Shown: in pieces, positions 7,705 through 14,960 of the stretch | How positions within the stretch are numbered: the first letter of the stretch is position 1 | How the letters are laid out: every line of letters begins with the position of its first letter | Origin: Ochrobactrum sp. RH2CCR150 | GTDB lineage: Bacteria; Pseudomonadota; Alphaproteobacteria; Rhizobiales; Rhizobiaceae | Direction: 5' to 3' | DNA length: 64,000 nt | Assembly: GCA_014138095.1 (NCBI GenBank) | Contig: JACGXE010000004.1 | Span: 124,001-188,000, forward strand | The notes under the pieces: model-generated | What the model saw: only the letters and a program-made list of their open reading frames with translations | What the model was told of the DNA's origin: nothing | The model's database searches: none | Program-made: the position numbers and the translations under genes

Positions 7705-9090
7705 ATGACCCGTTTCGGAGAGGATGCGCTACGCTCCGGTGCTCCCCGAGATGCGAAGACCGAAGCAGCGCTTGAGGCGCGCGGCGGCAAAAAGCAGACG
7801 TCAAAGGATCACGACGCAGAATTCTTCATCCAGCGTCACAAAGACCAGAAGGCACTGGTGAAAGAGCGTCTTGAAATCGGCTATCGTCGCAATGGCTATA
7901 AGGAATTGTCCGGCCATCAGGTAGGCCCGGTCCGTGAAGATGGTCTGCGTTCCGAAACATTGAAATCCAAAGCAGGCCAGATATTCGTCGCGTCCGTCCC
8001 GCGAGCACGAGATTTGCGAAGCAACTGGGGCAAAGCCACGCTTGAAAAGCTTCACCAAAAGCTGTTGGCATTGGATGAGCCGTATGTAGAAGGAAATCGA
8101 AAGTTCCTTGGTTTCATTCGCATAGACACAGATCGGGTCTGGAATTCGGTTGAAGAATGCCGTTCGTTTTATCGGCTGCTTGCCCGCGATGGAAAGATAG
8201 CCTGTGAACCGCATTTCCTCGTCGGCCTGAAACTGCGCGACGGACGTTTCATCCGCCCCCATGCAATATGGCTGTTACCCCATGGTTCCGCTATCTGGAA
8301 CGAACCCGGCAAGACAGGTTGGAGGCGTGGCCCTGTCGATCTGTTCCGTGCGGTCTATTTCGGTTTGTGCCATGCCCTGCTTGAAGCCGGGGCAGACAGC
8401 GGTGCACCTGCGACGTCGCAACAGGTCAAATGCCCGCTTTCGCCGGAGTGGCATACCATTTGCCCGCAAGAAACCAGCTTTCCAGACCTATCGGAACATG
8501 CCGAATATCTCGAACTCAATCACACGCGAGAAACGCTTCTACGCCGTGCTGCTTCGGTGCAGTCCGGCATGGGAGTTGTCCAGAGCAACGAGATTTTCAA
8601 CGCACTCCAGAAGTGGGCCTATGCCGTTCTGACAAACTGGCATTTTTCTGGTGAAGCTGAATTCATAGCTGCGCAGAAAAACGGACGCCTGGGAGCAATT
8701 GTCGACAGGCTGCATGTTCAACTGGAACATTTCGTTGCACCCAGCGAGTTGAAGCTGAAAAAGAAGCAGCGCGACAAGCTTCCCCTCCTGATTGCGAAGG
8801 TTGCCGCATATGCCGTGGCAGCCTGGTCGCCGGAGAAGGCGCAACAGTCGAGAAAGAACCGTGGCGCAGCCATCCACATGGTGCAAGGGCTAGAAAGCCT
8901 GAAAGAACGTCAATCTGTCGGCGGACGATATGCGGCTCATAAAAACGCAGAACGCGCACAAAATGCCATTGAGAGCGCGATAAAACGCCTGTCTGGCAAT
9001 GGCACTGCCATCACCAAGGGCAATGTTGCACGTGAAAGCGGCATCAGCCGCCCCACCATCAATAAATACTGGCAGACATTGGCGAAGTGA
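7705..9090 (+). CDS. Primase-like (AEP-fold) plasmid replicase / RepA-like protein
   Basis: A 461-residue protein. The central part shows features of archaeo-eukaryotic primase-type plasmid replicases: an acidic DxD motif, D141/D143, in FIRIDTDRVW, and a histidine motif at H186 in RPHAIWLLP, spaced about 45 residues apart. The C-terminus (about 405-461) has a helix-turn-helix-like end, ITKGNVARESGISRPTINKY, likely to bind DNA. This is the usual layout of a replicase that starts synthesis at its own origin. It follows a hairpin-rich leader and precedes the mobilisation genes, implying that the element replicates at least transiently after excision or during transfer. Family assignment rests on motifs only; the start at 7705 has no strong ribosome site. 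Confidence 0.65.
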   Translation: MTRFGEDALRSGAPRDAKTEAALEARGGKKQTSKDHDAEFFIQRHKDQKALVKERLEIGYRRNGYKELSGHQVGPVREDGLRSETLKSKAGQIFVASVPRARDLRSNWGKATLEKLHQKLLALDEPYVEGNRKFLGFIRIDTDRVWNSVEECRSFYRLLARDGKIACEPHFLVGLKLRDGRFIRPHAIWLLPHGSAIWNEPGKTGWRRGPVDLFRAVYFGLCHALLEAGADSGAPATSQQVKCPLSPEWHTICPQETSFPDLSEHAEYLELNHTRETLLRRAASVQSGMGVVQSNEIFNALQKWAYAVLTNWHFSGEAEFIAAQKNGRLGAIVDRLHVQLEHFVAPSELKLKKKQRDKLPLLIAKVAAYAVAAWSPEKAQQSRKNRGAAIHMVQGLESLKERQSVGGRYAAHKNAERAQNAIESAIKRLSGNGTAITKGNVARESGISRPTINKYWQTLAK

Positions 9091-9450
9091 GGGACGACCA
9101 TGCATCATGTAAAAAACGGTGTATAGATAAAAAGCACCGAGCGCAGCGGCTGTACCTCTCTCGTCAGTTAGAACAGGAAGCCTTAGCACCGCTTGATCGG
9201 CACTCGGTCTTCGGTTGTTTGGGTCACGGGATATGGCGTTCGTCCTGACAAATCGACAACGACTACGCCCCCCTTCGCCACCGGCGAAAGTGGTCCGTTT
9301 GATTTCTGCGGTGTTACACCCAATCATTGATATCGAAGAGGAGCCAGCAGCGGGCGGTACTCCGCCCGACTGACTGGCCAAGGGTTGGGACTAGCCCTCC
9401 CCTGTGGAACCCCTCCCAGCCCCTGTCGGGGCCAAAGATTGGAGATCGTG
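9091..9450. other. Candidate origin of transfer (hairpin cluster before mob genes)
   Basis: This stretch of 360 bases between the replicase and mobilisation genes has no convincing gene. It holds three hairpins: TTCGCC-ACC-GGCGAA at 9274-9288 beside the C-rich TACGCCCCCC, CGGGCGG-TACT-CCGCCCG at 9351-9368, and GCCCC-TGTC-GGGGC at 9419-9432. Mobilisation origins usually lie immediately upstream of mobC/relaxase genes and combine inverted repeats with a nick site, so this is the best oriT candidate. The nick position is not assigned. Confidence 0.5.
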
Positions 9451-9642
9451 ATGGACAGTTTTTATGAAGATTTGATCGAGGCAAATTTCGTAGCTTGGCA
9501 GCATGAGATCAATGCGCTTGAGCATGATCCTTCCCGCCGTGCCGACTATGAAAAAGCCCTGCGCGAGCGGAACGCAGGACGCGAAGAGTTCGAACGCGTG
9601 AAACGTGAAAAGCGGGAGGCACGATTGAATGTCCGCCTCTAA
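9451..9642 (+). CDS. Small charged helical protein in mobilisation operon
   Basis: A 63-residue, highly charged, probably all-helical protein, rich in Glu, Arg and Lys (REEFERVKREKREAR near the end). ATG 9451 is chosen because GGAG lies seven bases upstream; the frame opens earlier but without a ribosome site. Its end overlaps the start of the MobC-like gene by 14 bases, so it belongs to the same transcript. Function unknown; an accessory role in mobilisation is inferred from position only. Confidence 0.6.
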   Translation: MDSFYEDLIEANFVAWQHEINALEHDPSRRADYEKALRERNAGREEFERVKREKREARLNVRL

Positions 9643-9991
9643 TTCTCGCAAAGCTACTCAGGTTCTTACATTCAGGATGACGCCGGATGAGGGCGACGCC
9701 TTGCGTGCAGCGGCCAAGGCAAACGGCATTGGTCCCGCCACCTTTGCCCGTCGCGCTGCGTTCAAAGCGGCCAGCCTCCCTTTGCCGGGGTACGAGGCAA
9801 AAGCACCTGATCCTGACAAGATCGACAAAGCCCGGTTGATCGGTGAGATTAATCGGATCGGCTCGAACCTCAACCAGATCGCGAAGATCACCAACCTCAC
9901 CAAACGGGCTCCATCCTCGAAAGAGGTAAAAGTGCTTTTTGCCGAGGTCCGCGCTCTTCGTATCGATATTCTGAAAGCACTGGAAACATGA
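9629..9991 (+). CDS. mobC: MobC-like relaxosome accessory protein
   Basis: A 120-residue protein. Residues 10-45 (VLTFRMTPDEGDALRAAAKA) resemble the ribbon-helix-helix opening of plasmid MobC proteins, and the later INRIGSNLNQIAKITN stretch matches the conserved MobC C-terminal motif (G-N-x-N-Q-I-A). MobC proteins bind near oriT and help the relaxase open the nick region. It overlaps the relaxase start by four bases (ATGA), a common coupling arrangement. Confident at family level. Confidence 0.8.
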   Translation: MSASNSRKATQVLTFRMTPDEGDALRAAAKANGIGPATFARRAAFKAASLPLPGYEAKAPDPDKIDKARLIGEINRIGSNLNQIAKITNLTKRAPSSKEVKVLFAEVRALRIDILKALET

Positions 9992-11409
9992 TCGGGCAAG
10001 CTGTCAGACATGGTCGAAGCGCAAAGGATGCAGAGAATTTGCATGCTCATTTGATGAATGATCGGCGCGTGCGTGTCGAGATTATCAATAGCGCTGCACC
10101 CAATCTGCAATCCGCTATGGATGACATGCTGCTTGCATGCGACGCCTCAAAGGCCGACGCCGCATTTCTTCATCTGTCATTGTCACCAAGCCGCGATATG
10201 ACCGATGGCGAACTGCGGCAGGTTGCGCAGATCGTAATGAAACATTTTTCGGCGGAGGAACACCCGGCCGCATTCGTGCTTCACGACAAGAAACGTTCCA
10301 ACGACAGGGGTAACACCCATGGTCATCTGGTGCTCGGTCGGATCGGCTTCGACGGCCAGGTCATTCCCTCTGGATTTGAGAAAATCAAATTGGAAACGGC
10401 CATGAGGATAGCTGAATTTGAAATGGGCGAGACTGCTACACTTGGTCGTCACCATAAAAGTGCGGTGAAGTGGCTCCGTGCCAACGGCAGAGAAGATGTT
10501 GCTCAATGGCTCGACACAGCCCACCACCCGAATCTGGAAAAGCCTCAATCACCCGTCTCACCTGCCAAGCGCCAGATGATCCAGAGGAAGATCAGCACCG
10601 ACCTGGCTATTGTCACAAGGACTGTTCGCAGCGCTTGGGAAAGGTCGGACGACGTCCAGTCGTTTACCGCAGCACTTTCTGAATCTGATTTTGACGTCGC
10701 ACCGGGAGAAAAGGCTGGCGTCTATGTCGTCTTGAAAGATGGGATCGTTCTTGGCTCCCTTGATCGACTATTAAAAATCAAACGTCGGGAAGTTTCCGAC
10801 CGAATGACGGAAGCGAGCGATATGAAGGGTAAAAATCATGAACCAAAACCAGCCACGAAAACCAGAATCACCAGCAACGATGGGGCAGGCAAAAGCAATC
10901 TACGATCAAGTCGTGGAGCTTCATCCTCTGCTGGACCTGTTGAACGAGCCCGAGCCAGCGGAAGGCGGACCAATCGATCAGCTACTGCAATCACTGGAGT
11001 CGGTACTGGTGGGGCAGCGCCATCTTCTTATGATGATGGAAGATCTGCAAAAGGACGTCAGCGAATTAAAGCGCAGCAGGCGCTGACGTCACTTGATCAG
11101 AGTCGCCTGACAAACAGCACTGTTTTCGCGGCTCAGAGTGTCAGGACGCATAAGCTACTTACGATACGCCACCAGATAAACGACGCTATTCGTAAGATTG
11201 AAGCACACAAATCAGGCTGGAGCTGGATCGAAGAATTCCGGAACGACCTGTTGGAAAAAATCAGAGAAACTCGGCAATACCTTTTTGGCGTCGATGTGCA
11301 GCTATCACCCAGAACCGCCTCAAAACCGTTGAAACGAATAGACGTCAGTCATTCTGACGTCTGGAATGAGGTTCCTGATCCGACATACCAGCCTATGCGG
11401 TTCGGGTAG
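9988..11409 (+). CDS. Relaxase / mobilisation nuclease without N-terminal tyrosine
   Basis: A 473-residue relaxase. The nuclease part is residues 1-190, with a metal-binding histidine motif: H99 in FVLHDKK, then H111 and H113 in THGHLVLGRI. The N-terminus (RHGRSAKDAENLHAHLMND) resembles the opening of relaxases common on rhizobial plasmids. There is no tyrosine before about residue 240, so cleavage cannot use the usual Tyr; H8, H19 or H21 are candidates by analogy with MobV enzymes that use histidine. Residues 275-365 are low-complexity (Ser, Gly, Arg, Thr), and another gene is read there in a second frame. It would nick oriT so the element can be mobilised by a helper system; no type IV secretion genes are in the window. 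Confidence 0.8.
   Translation: MIGQAVRHGRSAKDAENLHAHLMNDRRVRVEIINSAAPNLQSAMDDMLLACDASKADAAFLHLSLSPSRDMTDGELRQVAQIVMKHFSAEEHPAAFVLHDKKRSNDRGNTHGHLVLGRIGFDGQVIPSGFEKIKLETAMRIAEFEMGETATLGRHHKSAVKWLRANGREDVAQWLDTAHHPNLEKPQSPVSPAKRQMIQRKISTDLAIVTRTVRSAWERSDDVQSFTAALSESDFDVAPGEKAGVYVVLKDGIVLGSLDRLLKIKRREVSDRMTEASDMKGKNHEPKPATKTRITSNDGAGKSNLRSSRGASSSAGPVERARASGRRTNRSATAITGVGTGGAAPSSYDDGRSAKGRQRIKAQQALTSLDQSRLTNSTVFAAQSVRTHKLLTIRHQINDAIRKIEAHKSGWSWIEEFRNDLLEKIRETRQYLFGVDVQLSPRTASKPLKRIDVSHSDVWNEVPDPTYQPMRFG
10838..11086 (+). CDS. Small protein nested inside the relaxase gene (MobB-like position)
   Basis: An 82-residue frame lying wholly within the relaxase gene in another frame. It has ATG at 10838 with AAGGG about nine bases upstream. 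The product looks like a real helical protein (IYDQVVELHPLLDLL, then LLMMMEDLQKDVSELKRS), while the relaxase frame over the same bases is low-complexity Ser/Arg/Gly, suggesting that selection acts mainly on the nested frame. Overlapping small mob genes inside relaxase genes are known from ColE1- and RSF1010-type plasmids. It may be an accessory mobilisation protein; no direct homology recognised. Confidence 0.55.
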   Translation: MNQNQPRKPESPATMGQAKAIYDQVVELHPLLDLLNEPEPAEGGPIDQLLQSLESVLVGQRHLLMMMEDLQKDVSELKRSRR

Positions 11410-12056
11410 ACTAGCCCCTTTCCAATTCGATTTTTCATTACCCTTCGACCAGAGCCTCTTGTCTCTAGTCGATTCTGTTGCACAAAACTGGATCAAAAAT
11501 AGAAATTGGAACCTTGGAGCTTCGTGACATTGATGACGTCCCCTGTGTTGCGCTACGCGCACGGCCATGTCCCCTGGACAGGCCTGACCCAGTCTAGGGC
11601 AACGTACCAATATCAACCCGCAACCGGGCTTTCGGCGTCGAAATGTCTAGTTCGTCAACATTCTAACGCACAGAAACCCCTCAAATTTGAGCAAGATTCA
11701 TGTCTGCTGTGCCTTAACCCACCCGAAGTTCGCAGTTATTCTGGAAATCAGGCGATTGAACTCATCATGGCCATAGTCGGTTTGGGTTTGCAGTTGCAGT
11801 TATACAAAGATCGACGCACTACTGCTCAGGCCCAGAGCACGGTGGGATAAACACTTTAATTAATTTAGCGCGATGTCTTCATTTGAATGAAATTTTGCTG
11901 GGCTCATTACGTTAAGGTGATCGCCACCCCAAAACCCACTCATGCAACAAAAAAATTGTTGCGTCATTGTTGCAGATGTAAACAAATTTGTTGCAGGTCG
12001 ATCCTGATAAGCTCGTTTTCTGTCAACTAAATTTGCATAATGATTTTAGTAAGTTA
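11410..12056. other. Element end: non-coding, candidate attachment region
   Basis: This stretch of 647 bases between the relaxase stop and the tRNA has no gene that I trust. A 114-codon frame at 11506-11850 has no ribosome site and a composition unlike a protein. The last part, next to the tRNA, contains phased TTGTTGC repeats listed separately. No integrase gene is found, so it probably lies beyond the left edge or has been lost. Confidence 0.45.
11944..11994. repeat. Phased TTGTTGC repeats beside the tRNA
   Basis: TTGTTGC occurs at 11956-11962, 11967-11973 and 11988-11994, i.e. offsets of 11 and 21 bases (one and two helical turns), plus an inverted copy GCAACAA at 11944-11950. The position about 60-110 bases from the tRNA 3' end suits arm-type binding sites for an integrase or excisionase. 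Confidence 0.5.
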
Positions 12057-12146
12057 TGGCGGAGGGGGTGGGATTCGAACCCACGGTACAGTCTCCTGCA
12101 CGCCGGTTTTCAAGACCGGTGCCTTAAACCGCTCGGCCACCCCTCC
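12057..12146 (-). tRNA. tRNA-Ser (anticodon UGA)
   Basis: The minus strand folds as a class II tRNA: acceptor GGAGGGG pairing with CCCCTCC, D-loop GCCGAGCGGTT, anticodon arm CCGGT-CTTGAAA-ACCGG with anticodon TGA, a long variable arm, T-loop GGTTCGAATCC, discriminator G and an encoded CCA (12057-12059). It reads UCA serine codons. The mobile element abuts its 3' end, a common target for integration. Confidence 0.97.
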
Positions 12147-12532
12147 AAGTGATTGTTATGATTTCTTTTCCCTGAGACAGGAAAAGCCGCAAATCAGTGA
12201 TTTGCCCAGCAGTCACTCAATGGGTGACTTCTTAGCAGTTTTTATCGCCGCGTCAACTTGATCGAAGCGGTTCTGTATGAACTCTCAGGAGGACAGTTCT
12301 GCACCCGGATAACAAAAAAGGCCGGGGCGAAAACGCACCGACCTTCCTGATCCATCGCTTTCCTACCAGTGCCAGTACATCCGTGGTCAAAAGCATCAAA
12401 CGATGGCGGCAATAGCGAGCAACAGACGCGTCCAGCGCTCTTAAGCTATGCCGTTGAGTGCGATATAGGTGGCCAATGTGTTCAAAACAAGTCCACAGTG
12501 TAAAATTATGCCGATGCCAGCACTGAACACCA
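12147..12532. other. Intergenic, terminator only
   Basis: No convincing gene in this stretch upstream of the tRNA. A frame at 12253-12642 (minus) overlaps the terminator and the DUF2809-like gene and is judged spurious. The tRNA promoter must lie in its left part, but I could not single out a -35/-10 pair. Confidence 0.4.
12311..12345 (-). terminator. Rho-independent terminator, leftward
   Basis: AAGGCCGGGGCG (12318-12329) pairs with CGCACCGACCTT (12334-12345) with two mismatches; on the minus strand it is followed by TTTTTTG. It probably ends the transcript of the DUF2809-like gene at 12533-12925. Confidence 0.6.
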
Positions 12533-12925
12533 TCACGGCTCGGTCCCCGCACCGTAGAAGCGGCGCAATTCCAGATAGGCCACAACGATAAGAGCGCCAA
12601 TCCCATAAGCAAGAACATCGAGCCAGTCAGGTGTAGCACCAAGAATTATGCGCAAAGCGCGGTTTGCAATTTGAACATTGTAGAGCTTGGCCAGAAATTG
12701 CCCGAACTCAACGAAGGCGCCAACGAGAAATGCTACGGTAGCCAACATGAACCGGTTGCCGTCAATACCAATGCGAAGAACCGCATAGACGAAAATGACA
12801 GCGACCAGATCCCCCGCGAAGCTTCTTATCCAGCCCAGTCCAGCGCCAAGCGTTGCCAACGCAGACAACGATATAAAAATAATGAACGCCGCGATGAGCG
12901 CACCAAGTGAAAATCTGAAATGCAA
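12533..12925 (-). CDS. DUF2809-like integral membrane protein
   Basis: A 130-residue protein with four hydrophobic segments (about 7-27, 35-50, 60-78 and 102-120). The pattern of helix boundaries, LGWIRSFAGDLVAV and then GATPDWLDVLAYGIGAL, matches the small DUF2809 membrane family of unknown function. The listed start is TTG at 12925, with GGGG only two bases upstream, so the true start is uncertain. It is outside the mobile element, followed by a leftward terminator. Function unknown. Confidence 0.65.
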   Translation of the reverse strand: MHFRFSLGALIAAFIIFISLSALATLGAGLGWIRSFAGDLVAVIFVYAVLRIGIDGNRFMLATVAFLVGAFVEFGQFLAKLYNVQIANRALRIILGATPDWLDVLAYGIGALIVVAYLELRRFYGAGTEP

Positions 12926-13151
12926 TTCCCCATCCCATCGCTTTTCTATGAAGATATCGACAAAATAAATTGGCGATATATGCCGGATTCATTTACACAT
13001 ATTTCCTTAATCAGAACATTCGCCTGATTTCTTAGATCATATTATTTTCTTTTATTTCACCATTACAGAAACATTCCGTTACATTATGGTCCAAAACTGG
13101 CCTTTCTATTGCTCTATCCAAACCCCGCTAAGATCAACGAGGATATCAGAT

Positions 13152-13340
13152 ATGAAGCAATTCATTGCAGCAGCCATCGCCTTTTCTTTTCTCGGCTCAC
13201 CGGCAGCTTTTGCCGCGCAGGGCGTCCTGCCGCTGAAGCAGGAACAGAAGGGAAAGGACAAGAAGCCCGCAGCAACCAAGAAGGCCGCCCCCAAGGCCCA
13301 GAACAAGGGCACTGACAAAAAGAACGTTCCGCACAAATAA
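13152..13340 (+). CDS. Small lysine-rich secreted protein
   Basis: A 62-residue protein with a clean signal peptide (KQFIAAAIAFSFLGSPAAFA, cleavage expected after AFA) and a mature part of about 40 residues rich in Lys, Ala and Pro, with no hydrophobic core. I chose ATG 13152, preceded by GAGG at a suitable distance, over an earlier in-frame start that would bury the signal peptide. It is likely periplasmic and disordered; function unknown. Confidence 0.6.
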   Translation: MKQFIAAAIAFSFLGSPAAFAAQGVLPLKQEQKGKDKKPAATKKAAPKAQNKGTDKKNVPHK

Positions 13341-13681
13341 TCGCGCGCATAGGGCAAGCGCAATCAGGATTTACAAGGATTGTCGCAGCCCTGCACAATT
13401 TCCTACCTCCGCCAGAGTGGATAACACTCGGCGCACTCAATAAAACAGCGGCCGGCGACAAATCGCCGGCTGAAAGCAATTCAGTCCCTTTCAACCTGCC
13501 TGTTATGTCTAAGGCCCCGCGTAAGTCGGCTCAAAACTCACCCCTGCAGCCATCAGAAATGCGTGACAACTGCATTTTCACGGCATTTGGCCAATTCCAT
13601 CAAAATTATAACTGTTCTAGGGTTGCTCTCATCGTTAATGAGACGTAAACTTGAGTTAAGTTGTCACCTAAAAGGGAAGCT
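13341..13681. other. Intergenic region with one hairpin
   Basis: No gene seen. GCCGGCG (13451-13457) and CGCCGGC (13464-13470) form a strong hairpin; on the minus strand it is followed after a few bases by TGTTTTATT, so it could be a weak leftward terminator. The promoter of the deacylase-type gene should lie in the right part. Confidence 0.4.
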
Positions 13682-14140
13682 ATGAGTCTGGAATCCGTAA
13701 AGGCGTTTTTCGCTGACAAGGCACCCGAAGTCGAAGTCATCGAATTGCCAACCAGCACCGCCACTGTAGCCCTGGCTGCAGAAGCGCATGGTGTGGAGCC
13801 GGGCCAGATCGCGAAGACGCTTTCTTTCTCGACCAAAGACCAGACAATTCTCATTGTCACACGCGGTGACGCGCGCATCGACAATCGGAAATTCAAGGAT
13901 CGCTTCGGCACCAAGCCGCGCATGCTGGATGCCGAAACCGTTCTCGCCGAGACCAGCCACCCGGTTGGCGGTGTATGCCCCTTCGGCTTGCCGAGCGCGC
14001 TTCCAGTCTATTGCGATGTCTCGCTGAAGGCTTACGAGGAAGTGGTTCCAGCAGCCGGTGCAACCAACAGCGCGGTTCGTATCGCGCCAGACAGAATGGC
14101 AACTTTGGTCACTGCGGAATGGATCGATGTCTGCCAGTAA
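13682..14140 (+). CDS. YbaK/EbsC-family aminoacyl-tRNA deacylase
   Basis: A 152-residue YbaK/ProX-type editing domain. These proteins hydrolyse mischarged tRNAs such as Cys-tRNA(Pro) in trans in the cytoplasm. Family features: HGVEPGQIAKTLSF, the lysine of the active site (IAKTL), DNRKFKDRFG, and the GGVCPFGLP motif. ATG 13682 is preceded by AGGGAAG, better than the in-frame start at 13661. It stands alone between the small secreted protein and the iron regulator. The exact tRNA substrate cannot be told. Confidence 0.85.
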   Translation: MSLESVKAFFADKAPEVEVIELPTSTATVALAAEAHGVEPGQIAKTLSFSTKDQTILIVTRGDARIDNRKFKDRFGTKPRMLDAETVLAETSHPVGGVCPFGLPSALPVYCDVSLKAYEEVVPAAGATNSAVRIAPDRMATLVTAEWIDVCQ

Positions 14141-14228
14141 AACTCAAACCGGGCACGGGAGGGCTCGCTATGGGAAAAAATACGACTCGTTTTTTCCACT
14201 TTAAATATGGGAAAAGACTTTCTATATA
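14141..14228 (+). terminator. Possible terminator after the YbaK-type gene
   Basis: GGAAAAAA and TTTTTTCC (within about 14174-14198, separated by TACGACTCG) form an A/T-rich hairpin that could end the upstream transcript. It lacks a GC core, so this is tentative. Confidence 0.35.
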
Positions 14229-14245
14229 TTAAGAACGATTCTAAA
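14229..14245. promoter_or_regulatory. Irr-type (ICE) box upstream of rirA
   Basis: TTAAGAACGATTCTAAA reads on the other strand as TTTAGAATCGTTCTTAA, one base away from the perfect palindrome TTTAGAA-N3-TTCTAAA bound by Irr in rhizobia and relatives. Irr control of rirA is reported in Agrobacterium; here it is inferred from the motif. Confidence 0.65.
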
Positions 14246-14371
14246 CTGGATCATCACGGAAATCCGGCTTCCATCAAAACGCCATGAGCGGAGAGTTTTC
14301 TCAACATGGCCGATTTGGAACTGAAACCGGAACTTCAGACCAGATCATAGAGCCGGAATATAAGAGCGAGG

Positions 14372-14408
14372 GCATTTTCCGACCTGACTTGGTCGGGTTT
14401 GAAAATGC
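14372..14408 (+). promoter_or_regulatory. Large hairpin in the rirA leader
   Basis: GCATTTTC (14372-14379) pairs with GAAAATGC (14401-14408), and inside it CGACC (14380-14384) pairs with GGTCG (14391-14395), leaving a GGTTT bulge. It lies 26 bases before the rirA start with no T-run, so it is a leader structure and not a terminator. Confidence 0.5.
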
Positions 14409-14434
14409 TCTGGGACGTGCTGAAAGGAACTCTC

Positions 14435-14896
14435 ATGCGCCTTACTCGCCAGACGAATTATGCCGTTCGGATACTCATGTATTGTGCCGCGAATGAAGGC
14501 AAGCTGAGCCGCATTCCGGAAATCGCACGCGCTTATAGCGTTTCGGAGCTGTTTCTTTTCAAGATTTTGCAGCCGCTCGTGGAAAACGGGCTGGTTGAAA
14601 CCGTGCGTGGCCGCAATGGCGGTGTGCGTCTCGGCCGTGCAGCCAACGATATCAGCCTGTTCGATGTCGTGCGCGTCACTGAAGAAAACTTCGCCATGGC
14701 GGAATGCTTCGAAAACGATGCAACCGAGTGCCCGCTGGTTGACAGTTGCGCCCTGAACTCAGCCCTGCGTGAAGCGCTGAACGCGTTCTTCGGTGTGTTG
14801 ATGAAGTACAGCATTTCAGACCTCGTAAAGGCCCGTCCGAATGTGCGCGCACTGCTGGGTCTAGATGAAATGGAAGAACAGCGCGTCGCGAGCTAA
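14435..14896 (+). CDS. rirA: Rrf2-family iron-responsive regulator RirA
   Basis: A 153-residue Rrf2-type regulator. The N-terminal winged helix (MRLTRQTNYAVRIL, then PEIARAYSVSELFLFKIL) binds DNA. C91, C99 and C105 in ECFENDATECPLVDSC are the iron-sulphur cluster ligands of RirA. RirA represses iron uptake genes when iron is sufficient, via the iron-responsive operator TGA-N9-TCA, one copy of which occurs at 19293-19307. I chose ATG 14435, which gives the canonical N-terminus; an upstream in-frame start at 14399 is unlikely. The gene is preceded by an Irr-type box and followed by a bidirectional terminator shared with hmuV. Confidence 0.92.
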   Translation: MRLTRQTNYAVRILMYCAANEGKLSRIPEIARAYSVSELFLFKILQPLVENGLVETVRGRNGGVRLGRAANDISLFDVVRVTEENFAMAECFENDATECPLVDSCALNSALREALNAFFGVLMKYSISDLVKARPNVRALLGLDEMEEQRVAS

Positions 14897-14917
14897 GCTC
14901 ATCAGATAGCGCAAATC

Positions 14918-14946
14918 AAAAGGTCCGGTGAAAACCGGACCTTTTT
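14918..14946. terminator. Bidirectional rho-independent terminator (rirA / hmuV)
   Basis: AAAAGGTCCGGT (14918-14929), GAAA loop, ACCGGACCTTTT (14934-14945), with T-runs on both strands. It ends both the rightward rirA and the leftward haem-transport transcripts. Confidence 0.85.
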
Positions 14947-14960
14947 TAGTGTGTCTGCTT

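Noticed and set aside
11470-11500. Sequence resembling an insertion sequence end (CTGTTGCACAAAACTGG)
   Set aside because: No matching opposite end, target duplication or transposase nearby.
11506-11850. 114-codon open frame between relaxase and tRNA
   Set aside because: No ribosome site, odd composition and no recognisable fold; likely chance.
12253-12642. 129-codon minus-strand frame left of the DUF2809-like gene
   Set aside because: Overlaps a terminator and the neighbouring gene, with no coding character.
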